From NCBI GenBank assembly GCA_040882285.1, contig JBBEBQ010000005.1, positions 62,001 through 126,000 of the forward strand: a stretch of DNA of 64,000 nucleotides, given 5' to 3'. Below, one piece after another: positions 42,236 through 50,920 of the stretch. The translations under genes and the position numbers were made by a program. Source of the stretch: Gemmatimonadaceae bacterium. Its GTDB lineage: Bacteria; Gemmatimonadota; Gemmatimonadetes; Gemmatimonadales; Gemmatimonadaceae. The notes beneath the pieces were generated by a model. The model was not told the DNA's origin and searched no databases. It saw only the letters and a list, made by a program, of their open reading frames with translations. Position 1 is the first letter of the stretch, and every line of letters starts with the position of its first letter.

Positions 42236-43057
42236 ATGGAGCTTGCCCCTTCTCCCCCGGCAGATCCCCAGGGGAAATTCCAGGAAATGAAAGAATCTGA
42301 AGGGCTGTACCGCTCGTTCCGGCTGCTCCGGCGCCTGGCGATCGGGAGCCTCGTGATCGTGCTCGGGATCGCCGTGTTCGGCTACGTCTTTTTCATGCGC
42401 GGGGTGGACATCCCGGAGGCCCGGGAGCTGGCCGAGCGCGAGCTCTCGAGCGGCACTCTCCGGTTCGGCGAGAAGGTGCACCGGCAGGCGCACGTGTACA
42501 TGCGCCGCCCTGCGGACTATTTCCGCGGCACCAACGGGGTCCTCGCCGCTACCGACGAGCGGCTGATCTTCATCGGCGTGGCCCCCCAGGACAACCTCGA
42601 GAGCCTCGACGCGCCCCCGTCCATCATCGTGGAGGAGTTCCCCAACGATACTCTTTTAGGGGTGGATCCCGGGCACGTCTATTTCCTGAGCGCGCCGGGA
42701 GTGACGGTCAGGCGCGAGGGACGATCGGCGACCTTCGCCGCCACCCGCGCGCACCGCCGGGAGCTGGACTCGCTCGAAGCCTACGTCAACGGCTCGCACA
42801 CGGCCCAGCGCGAGCTCGCGGCGCGGGAAGCGCAGCTCCGCGCCAAGGTGCGGGAGATCGCGAACGCGCCGCTCCATTACGTCGTGCAGCGCGGCGACGC
42901 CGTCTCCACCATCGCCAACACCTTCGGCACGACTGTCGAGCAGCTGCAGGCGTGGAACAATCTCGCCGGTCCGCGTATCCGGATCGGCGACCGGATGATC
43001 GTGAAGCCGCCGGGCCCGCGTCAGCCTCCCGCCGAGCCGGCTACGCCCAGGAGATGA
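42236..43057 (+). CDS. Membrane-anchored LysM-domain protein
   Basis: 273 aa. One membrane helix (about residues 38-56, AIGSLVIVLGIAVFGYVFFM) and a C-terminal LysM domain (HYVVQRGDAVSTIANTFGTT, QLQAWNNLAGPRIRIGDRMI) that binds peptidoglycan. The middle domain (150 residues) is not recognised. Start is uncertain: ATG at 42236, or an internal ATG at 42287 with CAGGAA. The 3' end overlaps the Nramp gene tail to tail by 17 bp. Confidence 0.85.
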   Translation: MELAPSPPADPQGKFQEMKESEGLYRSFRLLRRLAIGSLVIVLGIAVFGYVFFMRGVDIPEARELAERELSSGTLRFGEKVHRQAHVYMRRPADYFRGTNGVLAATDERLIFIGVAPQDNLESLDAPPSIIVEEFPNDTLLGVDPGHVYFLSAPGVTVRREGRSATFAATRAHRRELDSLEAYVNGSHTAQRELAAREAQLRAKVREIANAPLHYVVQRGDAVSTIANTFGTTVEQLQAWNNLAGPRIRIGDRMIVKPPGPRQPPAEPATPRR

Positions 43058-44360
43058 GCAGGATGATCGCGCCCGCGCCCATGAGCAGCGCGGCCGCGAT
43101 CCCGCCGGTGTTGATCAGCCAGCCGTTCCGCTTCTCGCCCATCACGCCGCGGTTGTTGCAGATGAGCAGGATCACGACGATGAGCGGCGGCGCGAGCACG
43201 CCGTTTACCACGGCCGCGCCGAACAGCATGCGCATCGGGTTCACCCCGCCGAAGTTCAGCGCCATGCCGATCAGCATCGCGAGCACGATGACGAAGTAGA
43301 AATGATGGGCCTGGCGCGGCTTGCGATTCATCCCCCGGTGCCACTGGCCCGCTTCCGCCACCGCATAGGCCGCCGAGCCCGCGAGGACCGGGACCGCGAG
43401 CATTCCCGTGCCGATGATTCCGATCGAGAACACGAGCGCCGCGGCCTTCCCCGCGAGCGGCTCGAGGGCCATGGCGGCATCCGCCGCGGAGTCGACCGTC
43501 GTGATCCCGGCCGGGTGCAGCGTCGCGCCGGCGGTGAGGATGATGAAGAACATGATCACGTTCGATATCAGCATCCCGGCGCCGACGTCTCGACCGGCGG
43601 ACCTGAGCTCCCGCTCGATCGCGCGGCGCGGGCGGCCGGGCTCGGCTGCATCCGCGTAGTGCTCGACGTTTTGCGCTGCCTGCCAAAAAAAGAGATAGGG
43701 CGATATGGTCGTCCCGAGGATGGCGACGAACGTGAGCAGGTACCGGCGGTCCATCGCGAAGTGCGGATGGAACGTGCCGTCGAGCACCTCGATCCAATCC
43801 GGCTTGGCCAGAAAAGCAGCCGCGACGTAGGCAAACAGCGCCAACGCCAGCCACTTGAGCACGGAGCTCATCAGCCGGTACGACGAAAACACCAGGAACG
43901 CGATCGTGATCACGGTGAACAGGGGCACCCAGAGAATGCTTCTCCGCCCCGTGACGAGCCCGGCCGCGGCGCCCATCCCGCCGAGGTTGGCCGCGATGTT
44001 GACGACGTTGCCGAACAGCAGCAGCGCGCACACCGCCCAGAGCAGGTACTTCGAGTAATGATCCCGCACCACGGCCGCCAGTCCCTGCTGCGACACGAGC
44101 CCGATGCGCGCGCACATCAGCTGCACCGCTGTCATCAGCGGGAGCGTGATGATCGTCGTCCACAGCAAGCCGAAGCCGAACGCTGCTCCGGCCTGGGAGT
44201 AGGTCGCGATTCCCGACGGGTCGTCGTCCGCGGCGCCGGTGATGAGCCCGGGCCCGAGCTCGCGTCCGAAGCTCCGCAGCCGCGTCACGATAGTGCGGTC
44301 GTACTCCCGCTCGGGACGCGGCGCCTCGCGCCTCTCCTCCTTTTTCGGTGCGTCGGGCAT
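43041..44360 (-). CDS. Nramp-family divalent metal transporter
   Basis: 439 aa, about eleven membrane helices. TM1 carries the metal motif as DDDPSGIATYSQ rather than the canonical DPGN, and the TM6 Met-containing motif is not obvious. This form belongs to the DPSG-type group, whose substrate range differs from Mn/Fe-type Nramp. Start ATG at 44360. Confidence 0.85.
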   Translation of the reverse strand: MPDAPKKEERREAPRPEREYDRTIVTRLRSFGRELGPGLITGAADDDPSGIATYSQAGAAFGFGLLWTTIITLPLMTAVQLMCARIGLVSQQGLAAVVRDHYSKYLLWAVCALLLFGNVVNIAANLGGMGAAAGLVTGRRSILWVPLFTVITIAFLVFSSYRLMSSVLKWLALALFAYVAAAFLAKPDWIEVLDGTFHPHFAMDRRYLLTFVAILGTTISPYLFFWQAAQNVEHYADAAEPGRPRRAIERELRSAGRDVGAGMLISNVIMFFIILTAGATLHPAGITTVDSAADAAMALEPLAGKAAALVFSIGIIGTGMLAVPVLAGSAAYAVAEAGQWHRGMNRKPRQAHHFYFVIVLAMLIGMALNFGGVNPMRMLFGAAVVNGVLAPPLIVVILLICNNRGVMGEKRNGWLINTGGIAAALLMGAGAIILLISWA

Positions 44361-44401
44361 AGGACCGAATCCTAGTGGCTGGCTACTGGGATTTGGATGG
44401 G

Positions 44402-44496
44402 GGATCCAAGTCGGGAGTGTGGCAGTCAGGAGGGAGCAGTTAGGAGAAACTCCCTACTCCCTCACTCCAGACTGCCACACTCCAGACTTGGATTCC
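44402..44496. repeat. Long hairpin of GGAGTGTGGCAGTC-type arms
   Basis: Left arm: GGATCCAAGTC, GGGAGTGTGGCAGTC, AGGAGGGAGCAGTTAGGAG. Right arm: CTCCCTACTCCCTCACTCC, AGACTGCCACACTCC, AGACTTGGATTCC. About 45 bp pair with few mismatches around a very short loop (GAAA). The outer bases match those of the hairpin at 42060. Confidence 0.9.
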
Positions 44497-44517
44497 TCGT
44501 AAGAATCCCAGGAGCCG

Positions 44518-44631
44518 TCAGAATCCGAACCAGTAGCTCGCCTTCACGAGGAAGATGTTGTCCGGATGCGCCCCGAACAGCGCGCTGCGGTCCCGTGAGA
44601 AATCGAAATCTCCGAGGGGCGCGAAGCCATG
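44518..44631 (-). pseudogene. C-terminal remnant of an outer-membrane beta-barrel protein
   Basis: The frame ending at 44518 encodes GFAPLGDFDFSRDRSALFGA, then HPDNIFLVKASYWFGF and a stop. It ends in Phe with alternating aromatic residues, the C-terminal signature of barrel proteins. An in-frame TGA stands 6 nt above the preserved part and no start exists, so only the last ~37 codons remain. Confidence 0.7.
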
Positions 44632-44668
44632 GCCTCACTCCTAGACGCGAGCTACCCTCGAAAAGGTT

Positions 44669-45397
44669 TCACAGCCGGCTGCGAAGAAACTCCGGGGTCA
44701 TCGGCTGCAGCCACTGCGACAGCAGGATCATGGTGTCCGTGAGCATCAGCAGTCCGATCGCGATGAGCAGCGCGCCCGCGATCCGCGACATCCACACGAG
44801 TCCGCCGCGGTACCGCTCGAACAGGGCCACGAACCTGTCCACCATCAGCGCGGCCGCCACGAACGGAACCGCGAGGCCAAGCGAATAGGCGAGCAGCAGC
44901 ACGAGCCCGCGATTGAGATCAGCCGAGCTCGCGGTGTAGGTGAGCACCGCTCCCAGAATCGGTCCGATGCACGGCGTCCACCCCGCCGCGAACGCCATTC
45001 CAACTACCAGCGTTCCGACATAGCCGAGCGGCTTCGTTGCCAGGTGAACCCGCCGCTCCCGCGCGAACGGCCCGAAGTTGAACGCGCCTATCAAATACAG
45101 CCCGAGCAGCACCACCAGCACGCCGCCGATCCGTCCCACCCACACCCGGTGGTAGCCCAGCAGCCGTCCGAAAGCCGTCGCAGTCGCGCCGAGGGCGAGG
45201 AAGACGAGCGTGAACCCGGTGACGAAAAGAAGCGAGTGCACCAGCGCGATCCGGCGCGATCGCTTCACGTCCTCGAGGCCGAGTCCGGTGATGAACGTCA
45301 CGTAGCTGGGAATCAGCGGGAGGACGCAGGGCGAGAGAAAGCTCAGCACGCCCGCGGTGAAGCTGATCGCGAGGCCGACGGAATCAGATCCCTGCAT
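44669..45397 (-). CDS. ccdA: CcdA/DsbD-type thiol-reductant membrane transporter
   Basis: 242 aa, six helices with the paired Cys motifs FLSPCVLPLIPSY and GWTPCIGPILGAVLT typical of CcdA. Moves reducing equivalents from cytoplasmic thioredoxin to periplasmic TlpA-type proteins for cytochrome c and copper-site maturation. It overlaps the TlpA gene start/stop by 1 bp. Confidence 0.92.
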   Translation of the reverse strand: MQGSDSVGLAISFTAGVLSFLSPCVLPLIPSYVTFITGLGLEDVKRSRRIALVHSLLFVTGFTLVFLALGATATAFGRLLGYHRVWVGRIGGVLVVLLGLYLIGAFNFGPFARERRVHLATKPLGYVGTLVVGMAFAAGWTPCIGPILGAVLTYTASSADLNRGLVLLLAYSLGLAVPFVAAALMVDRFVALFERYRGGLVWMSRIAGALLIAIGLLMLTDTMILLSQWLQPMTPEFLRSRL

Positions 45398-45924
45398 CAG
45401 CTCCCGAGCGCCTCTTCGAGCGCTCTGGCAAGCGTCGCGTCTCCGGGCTGAATGGGCCCGGTCTTACGCCACCGGAGCACGCCCTCCCTGTCGATCAGGA
45501 AGGTCGCGGGCACGCCCACGACGTGGAACTGCGCGGAGACACGCTCGGCGGGATCGCGCCACACGGGATACGTCATCCGGAAATCGCGCATGAACGCGCG
45601 GATCGCGTCGTCAGCGCTCTCGGCGTCGACACTGATGCCGACCAGCTCGAGCCCGCGCGCCGCGTACCGCTCGTGCAGCGCCTGCAGCTCGGGGATCTCG
45701 TCCCGGCACGGATGGCACCACGTCGCCCACACGTTCAGCAGCACGACTTTCCCCCGCAGCGCCGCGAGCGACACGCTGTCACCGGCCAGCGACGTCGCGG
45801 CGTACGCGGGAACCGGCGCGCCGATGTCCACGCGCGCGATGCCCGCTTCGCCCGAGCATCCGGCAGCCGCCAGCGCGCAAAAGGCGAGCGCCCGCAACGT
45901 CAATCGCACTCGCGCTTCGCTCAC
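45397..45924 (-). CDS. TlpA/ResA-type thioredoxin-fold lipoprotein
   Basis: 175 aa. Lipobox (FCALAAAGC) then redox site NVWATWCHPCRDEIPELQAL (CHPC) and cis-Pro in VVGVPATFLIDREG. Likely partner of CcdA downstream. The start overlaps the stop of the beta-propeller gene by 4 bp. Confidence 0.93.
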   Translation of the reverse strand: MSEARVRLTLRALAFCALAAAGCSGEAGIARVDIGAPVPAYAATSLAGDSVSLAALRGKVVLLNVWATWCHPCRDEIPELQALHERYAARGLELVGISVDAESADDAIRAFMRDFRMTYPVWRDPAERVSAQFHVVGVPATFLIDREGVLRWRKTGPIQPGDATLARALEEALGS

Positions 45925-47156
45925 CGGCCGGGATTCGACAGCTTCGCGAGCCGTATCGCGGACGGCTTCCCCGGCTCCGTCCAGGCGAAGATCGCGTCAC
46001 CGCCGTGAATGATCATTCGGGGAAATCCGCTGGCGCGCGCGGCCGACGACGTGGCGACCGTGATCGCCGGCGCGAGCTTGCCGTCGGCCGTCATGTGCCG
46101 CACCCGCACCGCGGCGGTGTCTCCGCCGGTGCGCTCGATCCAGCTCACCAGCGCGCCGCCGTCACGCAGCAGCGCGACGTCGACGCGCCCCGCCGGCTGT
46201 CCTTCATCGATGCGCACCGGCGCCCCGAAAGACGCCCCCGCATCGGACGAGAAAGCGACTTTCACCTTGGCGCTGTCGTTCGCCGAAGTGAACCACGCGA
46301 GCGCCACTCGCTCGTCCTTCGCCGCCAGGGCCGGCCCGTTGACCGGGCACGCGGCGATCTTCCAGCCGTCGGCGTGAACCGGCACGGGCGTCGTCCACCG
46401 GTCGTTCACGCGCCGCGCGACGTAGATGTCGCGGATCTCGTCCGCCGACCTGTCGCGATACGCCACGATCGGTCCACCGGACGTGATCGCGACCGCGGTC
46501 TGGCAGCAATCGCACGCGCGCTCGTCGATCGGAGACTCCACGCCGAGGCGTCCGTCAGGCGCGATAGTCGTAGTCATGACCATCATCTCGTTCGTGGGCG
46601 AATGGCCGGCGGTGTTGTATTTCCGTCCGTCGAGCCAGACGGCGCCCACGTTCAAGCCTTCGCGCCAGAGCGTGACGAAACCGTGCTCGGTGTCGGACGA
46701 ATCGCGGTGCGGTATCAGCGGCTCGCTCCACGTCGCGCCGCCGTCAGCGGACTGCGAGACGCGCACGCCATACGCGTAGGTCGCGGACCCGGTCCTCTGC
46801 AGCCAGTGCGCGACGAGCCGCCCGTCCCCCATCACCTTGATCGACGGGAAATCGGCCCAGTTCACGAAAAAATCGCGGCCCTCGCGAATCGTGCGCGGCG
46901 CTGACCACGACGCGCCGTCGTAAACGGCAAACTTGAGCGCGTGCGCCGAATCGATTGGCTCGAGCCAGCTGAGGTACATGACTCCGTCGGAGCCCAGCGC
47001 GAGGAACGGCTCGCCGGATCCAGGGCCCGCGGGACTCGTGACAGGCGTGACGAGAGGGACGGCACCCCGTCCGCCGGCATCTCCAACGCCCCCGCACGCC
47101 GCCGCGCCAAAGAGTGCGATCGGCACGAGAAGGCTGAAGGACAAAACGCATTTCAT
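45921..47156 (-). CDS. Secreted sialidase-like beta-propeller (BNR) lipoprotein
   Basis: 411 aa with lipobox LFGAAAC. Asp-box motifs (SADGGATWSEP, SSDAGASFGAP) and other propeller blades. Internal cysteine cluster ERACDCCQTAVAI (CDCC). Sialidase fold does not prove sialidase activity: the Arg triad could not be assigned. Operon with TlpA and CcdA suggests a thiol-redox or metal role. The ATG at 47156 gives the signal peptide. Confidence 0.8.
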   Translation of the reverse strand: MKCVLSFSLLVPIALFGAAACGGVGDAGGRGAVPLVTPVTSPAGPGSGEPFLALGSDGVMYLSWLEPIDSAHALKFAVYDGASWSAPRTIREGRDFFVNWADFPSIKVMGDGRLVAHWLQRTGSATYAYGVRVSQSADGGATWSEPLIPHRDSSDTEHGFVTLWREGLNVGAVWLDGRKYNTAGHSPTNEMMVMTTTIAPDGRLGVESPIDERACDCCQTAVAITSGGPIVAYRDRSADEIRDIYVARRVNDRWTTPVPVHADGWKIAACPVNGPALAAKDERVALAWFTSANDSAKVKVAFSSDAGASFGAPVRIDEGQPAGRVDVALLRDGGALVSWIERTGGDTAAVRVRHMTADGKLAPAITVATSSAARASGFPRMIIHGGDAIFAWTEPGKPSAIRLAKLSNPGR

Positions 47157-47562
47157 ACCCACTGCTTCTCCGTTGCAAGACTCATCAGTCCAGCGGCGCA
47201 GAGCTTCTTGCATCGCTTGATCTCCTTTGCGCGAGTCTACGGACGCCGCTCGTCCCACCGTTTCCGCGGGTCTGGAGAAATATAGACCGCGACCACCCAC
47301 GATCGATGGCGTATAAGTGTGGCCATCCGATATTCGTGGAAGCGAATGCGAGCGCGACCCGATTCACCCGCGACACGCGGAGCGCACGGAAGACATCGCG
47401 TCCAGCGAGCGAAGAATCGTCGCGATGACCGTCAGCGCGCCGAGAATCGGAGCGGCGTGCGATGCGATGACATCGGTACGTCAGTTTGACCGGGCAAAGG
47501 CACGTTTTATGCCCCATAAAATAAGCAGGCACATGCCCGTTCCCCACCCCGGAGAAACCAAG
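47157..47562. other. Divergent control region of about 400 bp
   Basis: No supported gene. It contains the promoters for the propeller gene (minus) and the Csp-like gene (plus), including the inverted repeat at 47505-47521. Confidence 0.7.
47505..47521. promoter_or_regulatory. Candidate operator of the copper island, site 1
   Basis: Inverted repeat TTTTATG-CCC-CATAAAA, perfect over both 7-bp half-sites, 41 bp upstream of the Csp-like start codon. The flanking GCACG matches site 2 (54813-54829), which has TTTTATG-CCG-GATAAAG. Confidence 0.7.
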
Positions 47563-47910
47563 ATGCCGCACCCAGCGAAGTCCGCCATGATGGAGAGCTG
47601 TATATCAGCCTGTACCGACTGTGCACGCACCTGCTGGGAAACCCACGCGCACTGTCTCGAGCTGGGCGGCGAGCACGCGTCCCGCTCGCACATCACACTG
47701 CTCGCCGACTGCGCCGAGATTTGCGCGACCAACGCGGCTTTCATGGCGCGAGGCTCGGACCTGCATGGGAAAATCTGTACCGCATGTGCCGCGGTCTGCG
47801 AAGCATGCGCGGAAAGCTGCGAGAGCATGGCCGGTTCCGACCAGACGATGAAGCGATGCGCCGAGATTTGCCGGAAGTGCGCGGCAGAGTGCCGGAAGAT
47901 GGCCGCATGA
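47563..47910 (+). CDS. Cys-rich four-helix-bundle copper-binding protein (DUF326/Csp-like)
   Basis: 115 aa with 16 or so cysteines in a repeating CxxxC/CxxC pattern: ESCISACTDCARTC, HCLELG, DCAEICATNA, CTACAAVCEACAESC, RCAEICRKCAAECRKMAA. Csp proteins store many Cu(I) ions inside a four-helix bundle. GGAG precedes the ATG at 47563; no signal peptide. It overlaps the DUF305 gene by 4 bp (ATGA). Confidence 0.92.
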   Translation: MPHPAKSAMMESCISACTDCARTCWETHAHCLELGGEHASRSHITLLADCAEICATNAAFMARGSDLHGKICTACAAVCEACAESCESMAGSDQTMKRCAEICRKCAAECRKMAA

Positions 47911-48491
47911 GCGCCAACTCGAGGATCGCCGCCGGCTTGATGGTGATTTCGGCCGGTACCTTGGCTGCGGCATGCGCCGGCGAGCGCGAGGTGCCGGGCG
48001 AGGATACCGCCGTGGCCGCGGCTGCGCCTGCGGTCGGCGCCGCCGCCGAAGCCGATAAGGAGTTTCTTGCGAAGATGATCGGCCACCATAGCGGCATGCT
48101 TGTGATGGCAGAGGCCGCGATGGCATCCGCGACCGGCGAGGCGAAAAGCGACGCGCAAACAGCGCATCACATGCAGGCCATGGAAATAGACAGCATGTCC
48201 GCGATACTGAGTATGCGATACCTGACCATGATCACGCCAGCCGTGAGCGCAGAGGCCCGAATGATGGCCGACTCGCTGAAAAACCTGTCGGGCGCGTTCG
48301 TGACACACGCTTTCTATGACATGACGATCCAACACCACAGGGCGGCGATCGCAATGGTCGACGAATATTTGCCGCGCCTCTCACCGGCCATAGCAGCCAT
48401 GACTTCCAAAATGAAGGTCGATCAGACCGCGGAGATCTCGGAGTTCCAGCGGAAGGCGGGCGAGGCTCATCCGTCCCGACCCTCACCATAG
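47907..48491 (+). CDS. DUF305-family secreted protein
   Basis: 194 aa. Signal (LMVISAGTLAAACAG, lipobox-like). Two DUF305 blocks: FLAKMIGHHSGMLVMAEAAM and FYDMTIQHHRAAIAMVDEYL, each with a His-His pair and Met residues. DUF305 proteins are ferritin-like bundles frequent in copper clusters. Converges on CopC-CopD. Confidence 0.9.
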   Translation: MSANSRIAAGLMVISAGTLAAACAGEREVPGEDTAVAAAAPAVGAAAEADKEFLAKMIGHHSGMLVMAEAAMASATGEAKSDAQTAHHMQAMEIDSMSAILSMRYLTMITPAVSAEARMMADSLKNLSGAFVTHAFYDMTIQHHRAAIAMVDEYLPRLSPAIAAMTSKMKVDQTAEISEFQRKAGEAHPSRPSP

Positions 48492-48494
48492 TCG

Positions 48495-49895
48495 CTAGTC
48501 CATCGGCATAGGAAGCGCGACCAGCACCGCCGTTACGGCGACAACCAGCGCCGCGATTCCGATCTCGACGCCGGCGGTCCGGCGCAGGCGCAATGCGCCG
48601 GTCTGGTCTCCGAGCGTCGGACGAACCCGCAACCAGTTGTACGCGCCAGTCAGCGCAGTCAAGGACAGCAGCCCGACCTTGAGCAGCAACACCCTGCCAT
48701 AATCGGTGCCCGTGAGCGCGGCGAGGGAGCCCACATGAGTCCACGCCATGAACACTCCGGTCGCTCCGGCGAGCCCGCCGAAACCAAGTGCCGCCGGCGA
48801 GAACGCGTTTACGACATCGCGTACCACCGTCCATCTGTCATCGCGGTCGAGACGCCACGCCAATGGGAGTCCAACGAGGAACACCACCAACAGATTTCCG
48901 AGCCACCCGGACGCAGCGACGGTATGTATGGAGTTGGCCACGATCGATTGCGCAACCAGCCGTGGGACCGACGCGGCGTGACTCGCCAGCGCGAGTCCGA
49001 CCACGAGCGCAACGGTTGCCGCGCCGGCCACATACCACGCTGCCTGCCGCGAGCGATGGATAGCGGCATACGAGGCGACCGCGGTGATCGCAGCGGCCAT
49101 CTGCAGCAGCCACGCCCTCCCCCAGTTGGTATCGGTGAGCATCGGCGCGATCAGCGCTGGATCCCACATCTCGTTCCCGCCATGCATGGCGCGCGATTGA
49201 AGCAGGAGCCGCGCGATCGCCACTACAGCCACCGTGGCGGACGCGACGAGCCCCACTATGGCGGCCCCCCTCGCCGCCGCCGGGAGATAATCCGTCTTGA
49301 TCTCGCGGTCGATTTCCAGCGAAACCCGTGCGAGCACGGTAAGCCGGAAAGCCACTGCCCCGATCGCGACGATCGCGCCGGCGAGCGTGAACCACCGCAG
49401 AATCACGGCGAGAAAATCCTTCGCCACCCCGCCCCGCTCATCGCCCGACGTAGCCGTGTGGCCCACCATCTCCGCATGCGACTGCGCGGGCGGCGACATC
49501 GTATCTCCGCCGGCCGCGTTGGAGTCGATCGCCAATTTGACCGTAAAGGGAAACTGGCCCGAGACGGGATGCCCGTCGGCGCCGGCCGTGCGCCATTCGA
49601 CGCGATAGACTCCGGGCTCCAACACGCCGGGAATTTTCGCCGCCGCCACCATCCCCGGCAAAATTTCGAGGGGACCCAGTAATATGTCCCCGGCCGGTCC
49701 CGCAAGCCGGATCCGCGTGAACGTAAGCTCGGGCGCTTCTGTAAAAGTCAGCCGGATCACCCGCGGCGGGCTCGTGAGAACCGACTGCGCCGCGGGAGAC
49801 GAGCTCCGCAATAGGCCGTGCGCGAGTGCCGCTCCCGGCAGTGCAATGGCGACAGCCCAGACAATTGCCGATAGTCGGCCGGCCCCGAAACGCAT
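48495..49895 (-). CDS. CopC-CopD fusion, copper-binding and membrane protein
   Basis: 466 aa. Signal peptide, then the CopC domain starting AHGLLRSSSPAAQSVLTSPP (N-terminal His is the copper ligand after cleavage), ending near residue 125. The CopD part (from about 170) has eight helices with conserved His (NSIHTVAASGWLGN, MAWTHVGSLAAL). Likely passes periplasmic copper to the cytoplasm. The start overlaps the upstream gene (TGATG). Confidence 0.92.
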   Translation of the reverse strand: MRFGAGRLSAIVWAVAIALPGAALAHGLLRSSSPAAQSVLTSPPRVIRLTFTEAPELTFTRIRLAGPAGDILLGPLEILPGMVAAAKIPGVLEPGVYRVEWRTAGADGHPVSGQFPFTVKLAIDSNAAGGDTMSPPAQSHAEMVGHTATSGDERGGVAKDFLAVILRWFTLAGAIVAIGAVAFRLTVLARVSLEIDREIKTDYLPAAARGAAIVGLVASATVAVVAIARLLLQSRAMHGGNEMWDPALIAPMLTDTNWGRAWLLQMAAAITAVASYAAIHRSRQAAWYVAGAATVALVVGLALASHAASVPRLVAQSIVANSIHTVAASGWLGNLLVVFLVGLPLAWRLDRDDRWTVVRDVVNAFSPAALGFGGLAGATGVFMAWTHVGSLAALTGTDYGRVLLLKVGLLSLTALTGAYNWLRVRPTLGDQTGALRLRRTAGVEIGIAALVVAVTAVLVALPMPMD

Positions 49896-50920
49896 CAGTG
49901 CTGTCCGTGCGTTGTCGTCGAACTTGCCGCCACCGCGTGCGGACACGGCTTGCCCCCGACTACGTAGTGAGTACAGAACAGATGCGATGCGGCCCATCCG
50001 GAATGCTCCAGACATGCACTTCCGGCCGCGTCCGGACCGTGGAGCGGGTGAGCGACCACCGCGCCCGAAAGCCAGACGACGGCGAGAGCCGCTGTCGCCC
50101 CGGCGAACGCACGGCGGGTTATACGCGATGGGAGTGGAGGGCACTCTCCGGCCAGCCGGCGCACCCGCACGTCGAGCAGATCGTCGCGAATGAGGGGACT
50201 CACATGCGCGAGGCGAAGCGTGGTCCGCTCCTTCGCCGCCTTGATCAGTGCCGAGGCCATGACCAGGGGTCGGTCTCCTGCGCCGGCCAGATCAGCTTCC
50301 AGCTCGGCCTCGATCGCTACGTCGGCGGCCATGCGACTCAACGCGGGAATCCAGAACAGCGTCAGCCCTAAAAAGCGCAGTACGGAAAGGCGGAGTGGAT
50401 CCCGGCGGAGGACATGACAAGCCTCGTGCGCGAGCACGCAGCGCAGCTCGTCGTCGGAGAGTGACGACTCGAGGGCTTCGGAAATACACACCTTCGGCCG
50501 CCAGCCTCCGAAAGTGAAAGCAGGATTCCCTGCCTCTCTCGCGATGAACACAACGGCGGGATTCAAGCCGGCCGTGTGCGCAGCGACGAACATCCGCGAT
50601 CCCGGCACCGCCGGGCTGATGTCGAGACGTCGCATCCCGCGTCGCAGGCGAACTCCGGCACGCACCCTGTCAAAAATGGCGTACGCAAGACCGCCAGCGA
50701 GCAGCACGTGAATGACCCCGTGAATCGGCGCGAGCGCGAGGTGAAGAGTTACGAGGCAGATCGCGCCTACGCGCTCAAGCTGCCCCAGCTCTCCGAGTCC
50801 CGGGAGAGGAAGGTGGTGCGCGAACACCGGAACCGTACCCATCAGCAAGACAACAGCGATGCCTACGAGTAGCGCGCGCTCGTGCGCCGCCCCGCGTCGG
50901 GGGATCGCCCGGCTCGTCAA
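49895..50920 (-). CDS. M56-family (BlaR1-like) membrane metallopeptidase with Cys/His-rich tail
   Basis: 341 aa. Membrane helices at about 17-34, 55-75 and 272-290. Zinc motif HEACH (165-169: LAHEACHVLRRDP) with Glu in EAELEAD. M56 peptidases of BlaR1 type sense an outside signal and cleave a BlaI repressor. After the last helix the 51-residue tail (291-341) has three Cys (303, 316, 326) and eight His, where BlaR1 would carry a beta-lactam sensor domain. The gene overlaps the BlaI gene by 4 bp. A copper- or metal-sensing tail is inference. Confidence 0.88.
   Translation of the reverse strand: MTSRAIPRRGAAHERALLVGIAVVLLMGTVPVFAHHLPLPGLGELGQLERVGAICLVTLHLALAPIHGVIHVLLAGGLAYAIFDRVRAGVRLRRGMRRLDISPAVPGSRMFVAAHTAGLNPAVVFIAREAGNPAFTFGGWRPKVCISEALESSLSDDELRCVLAHEACHVLRRDPLRLSVLRFLGLTLFWIPALSRMAADVAIEAELEADLAGAGDRPLVMASALIKAAKERTTLRLAHVSPLIRDDLLDVRVRRLAGECPPLPSRITRRAFAGATAALAVVWLSGAVVAHPLHGPDAAGSACLEHSGWAASHLFCTHYVVGGKPCPHAVAASSTTTHGQH

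Noticed and set aside
45921-47156. A true sialidase
   Set aside because: Asp-box repeats are present, but the arginine triad and tyrosine could not be assigned, so only the fold is called.
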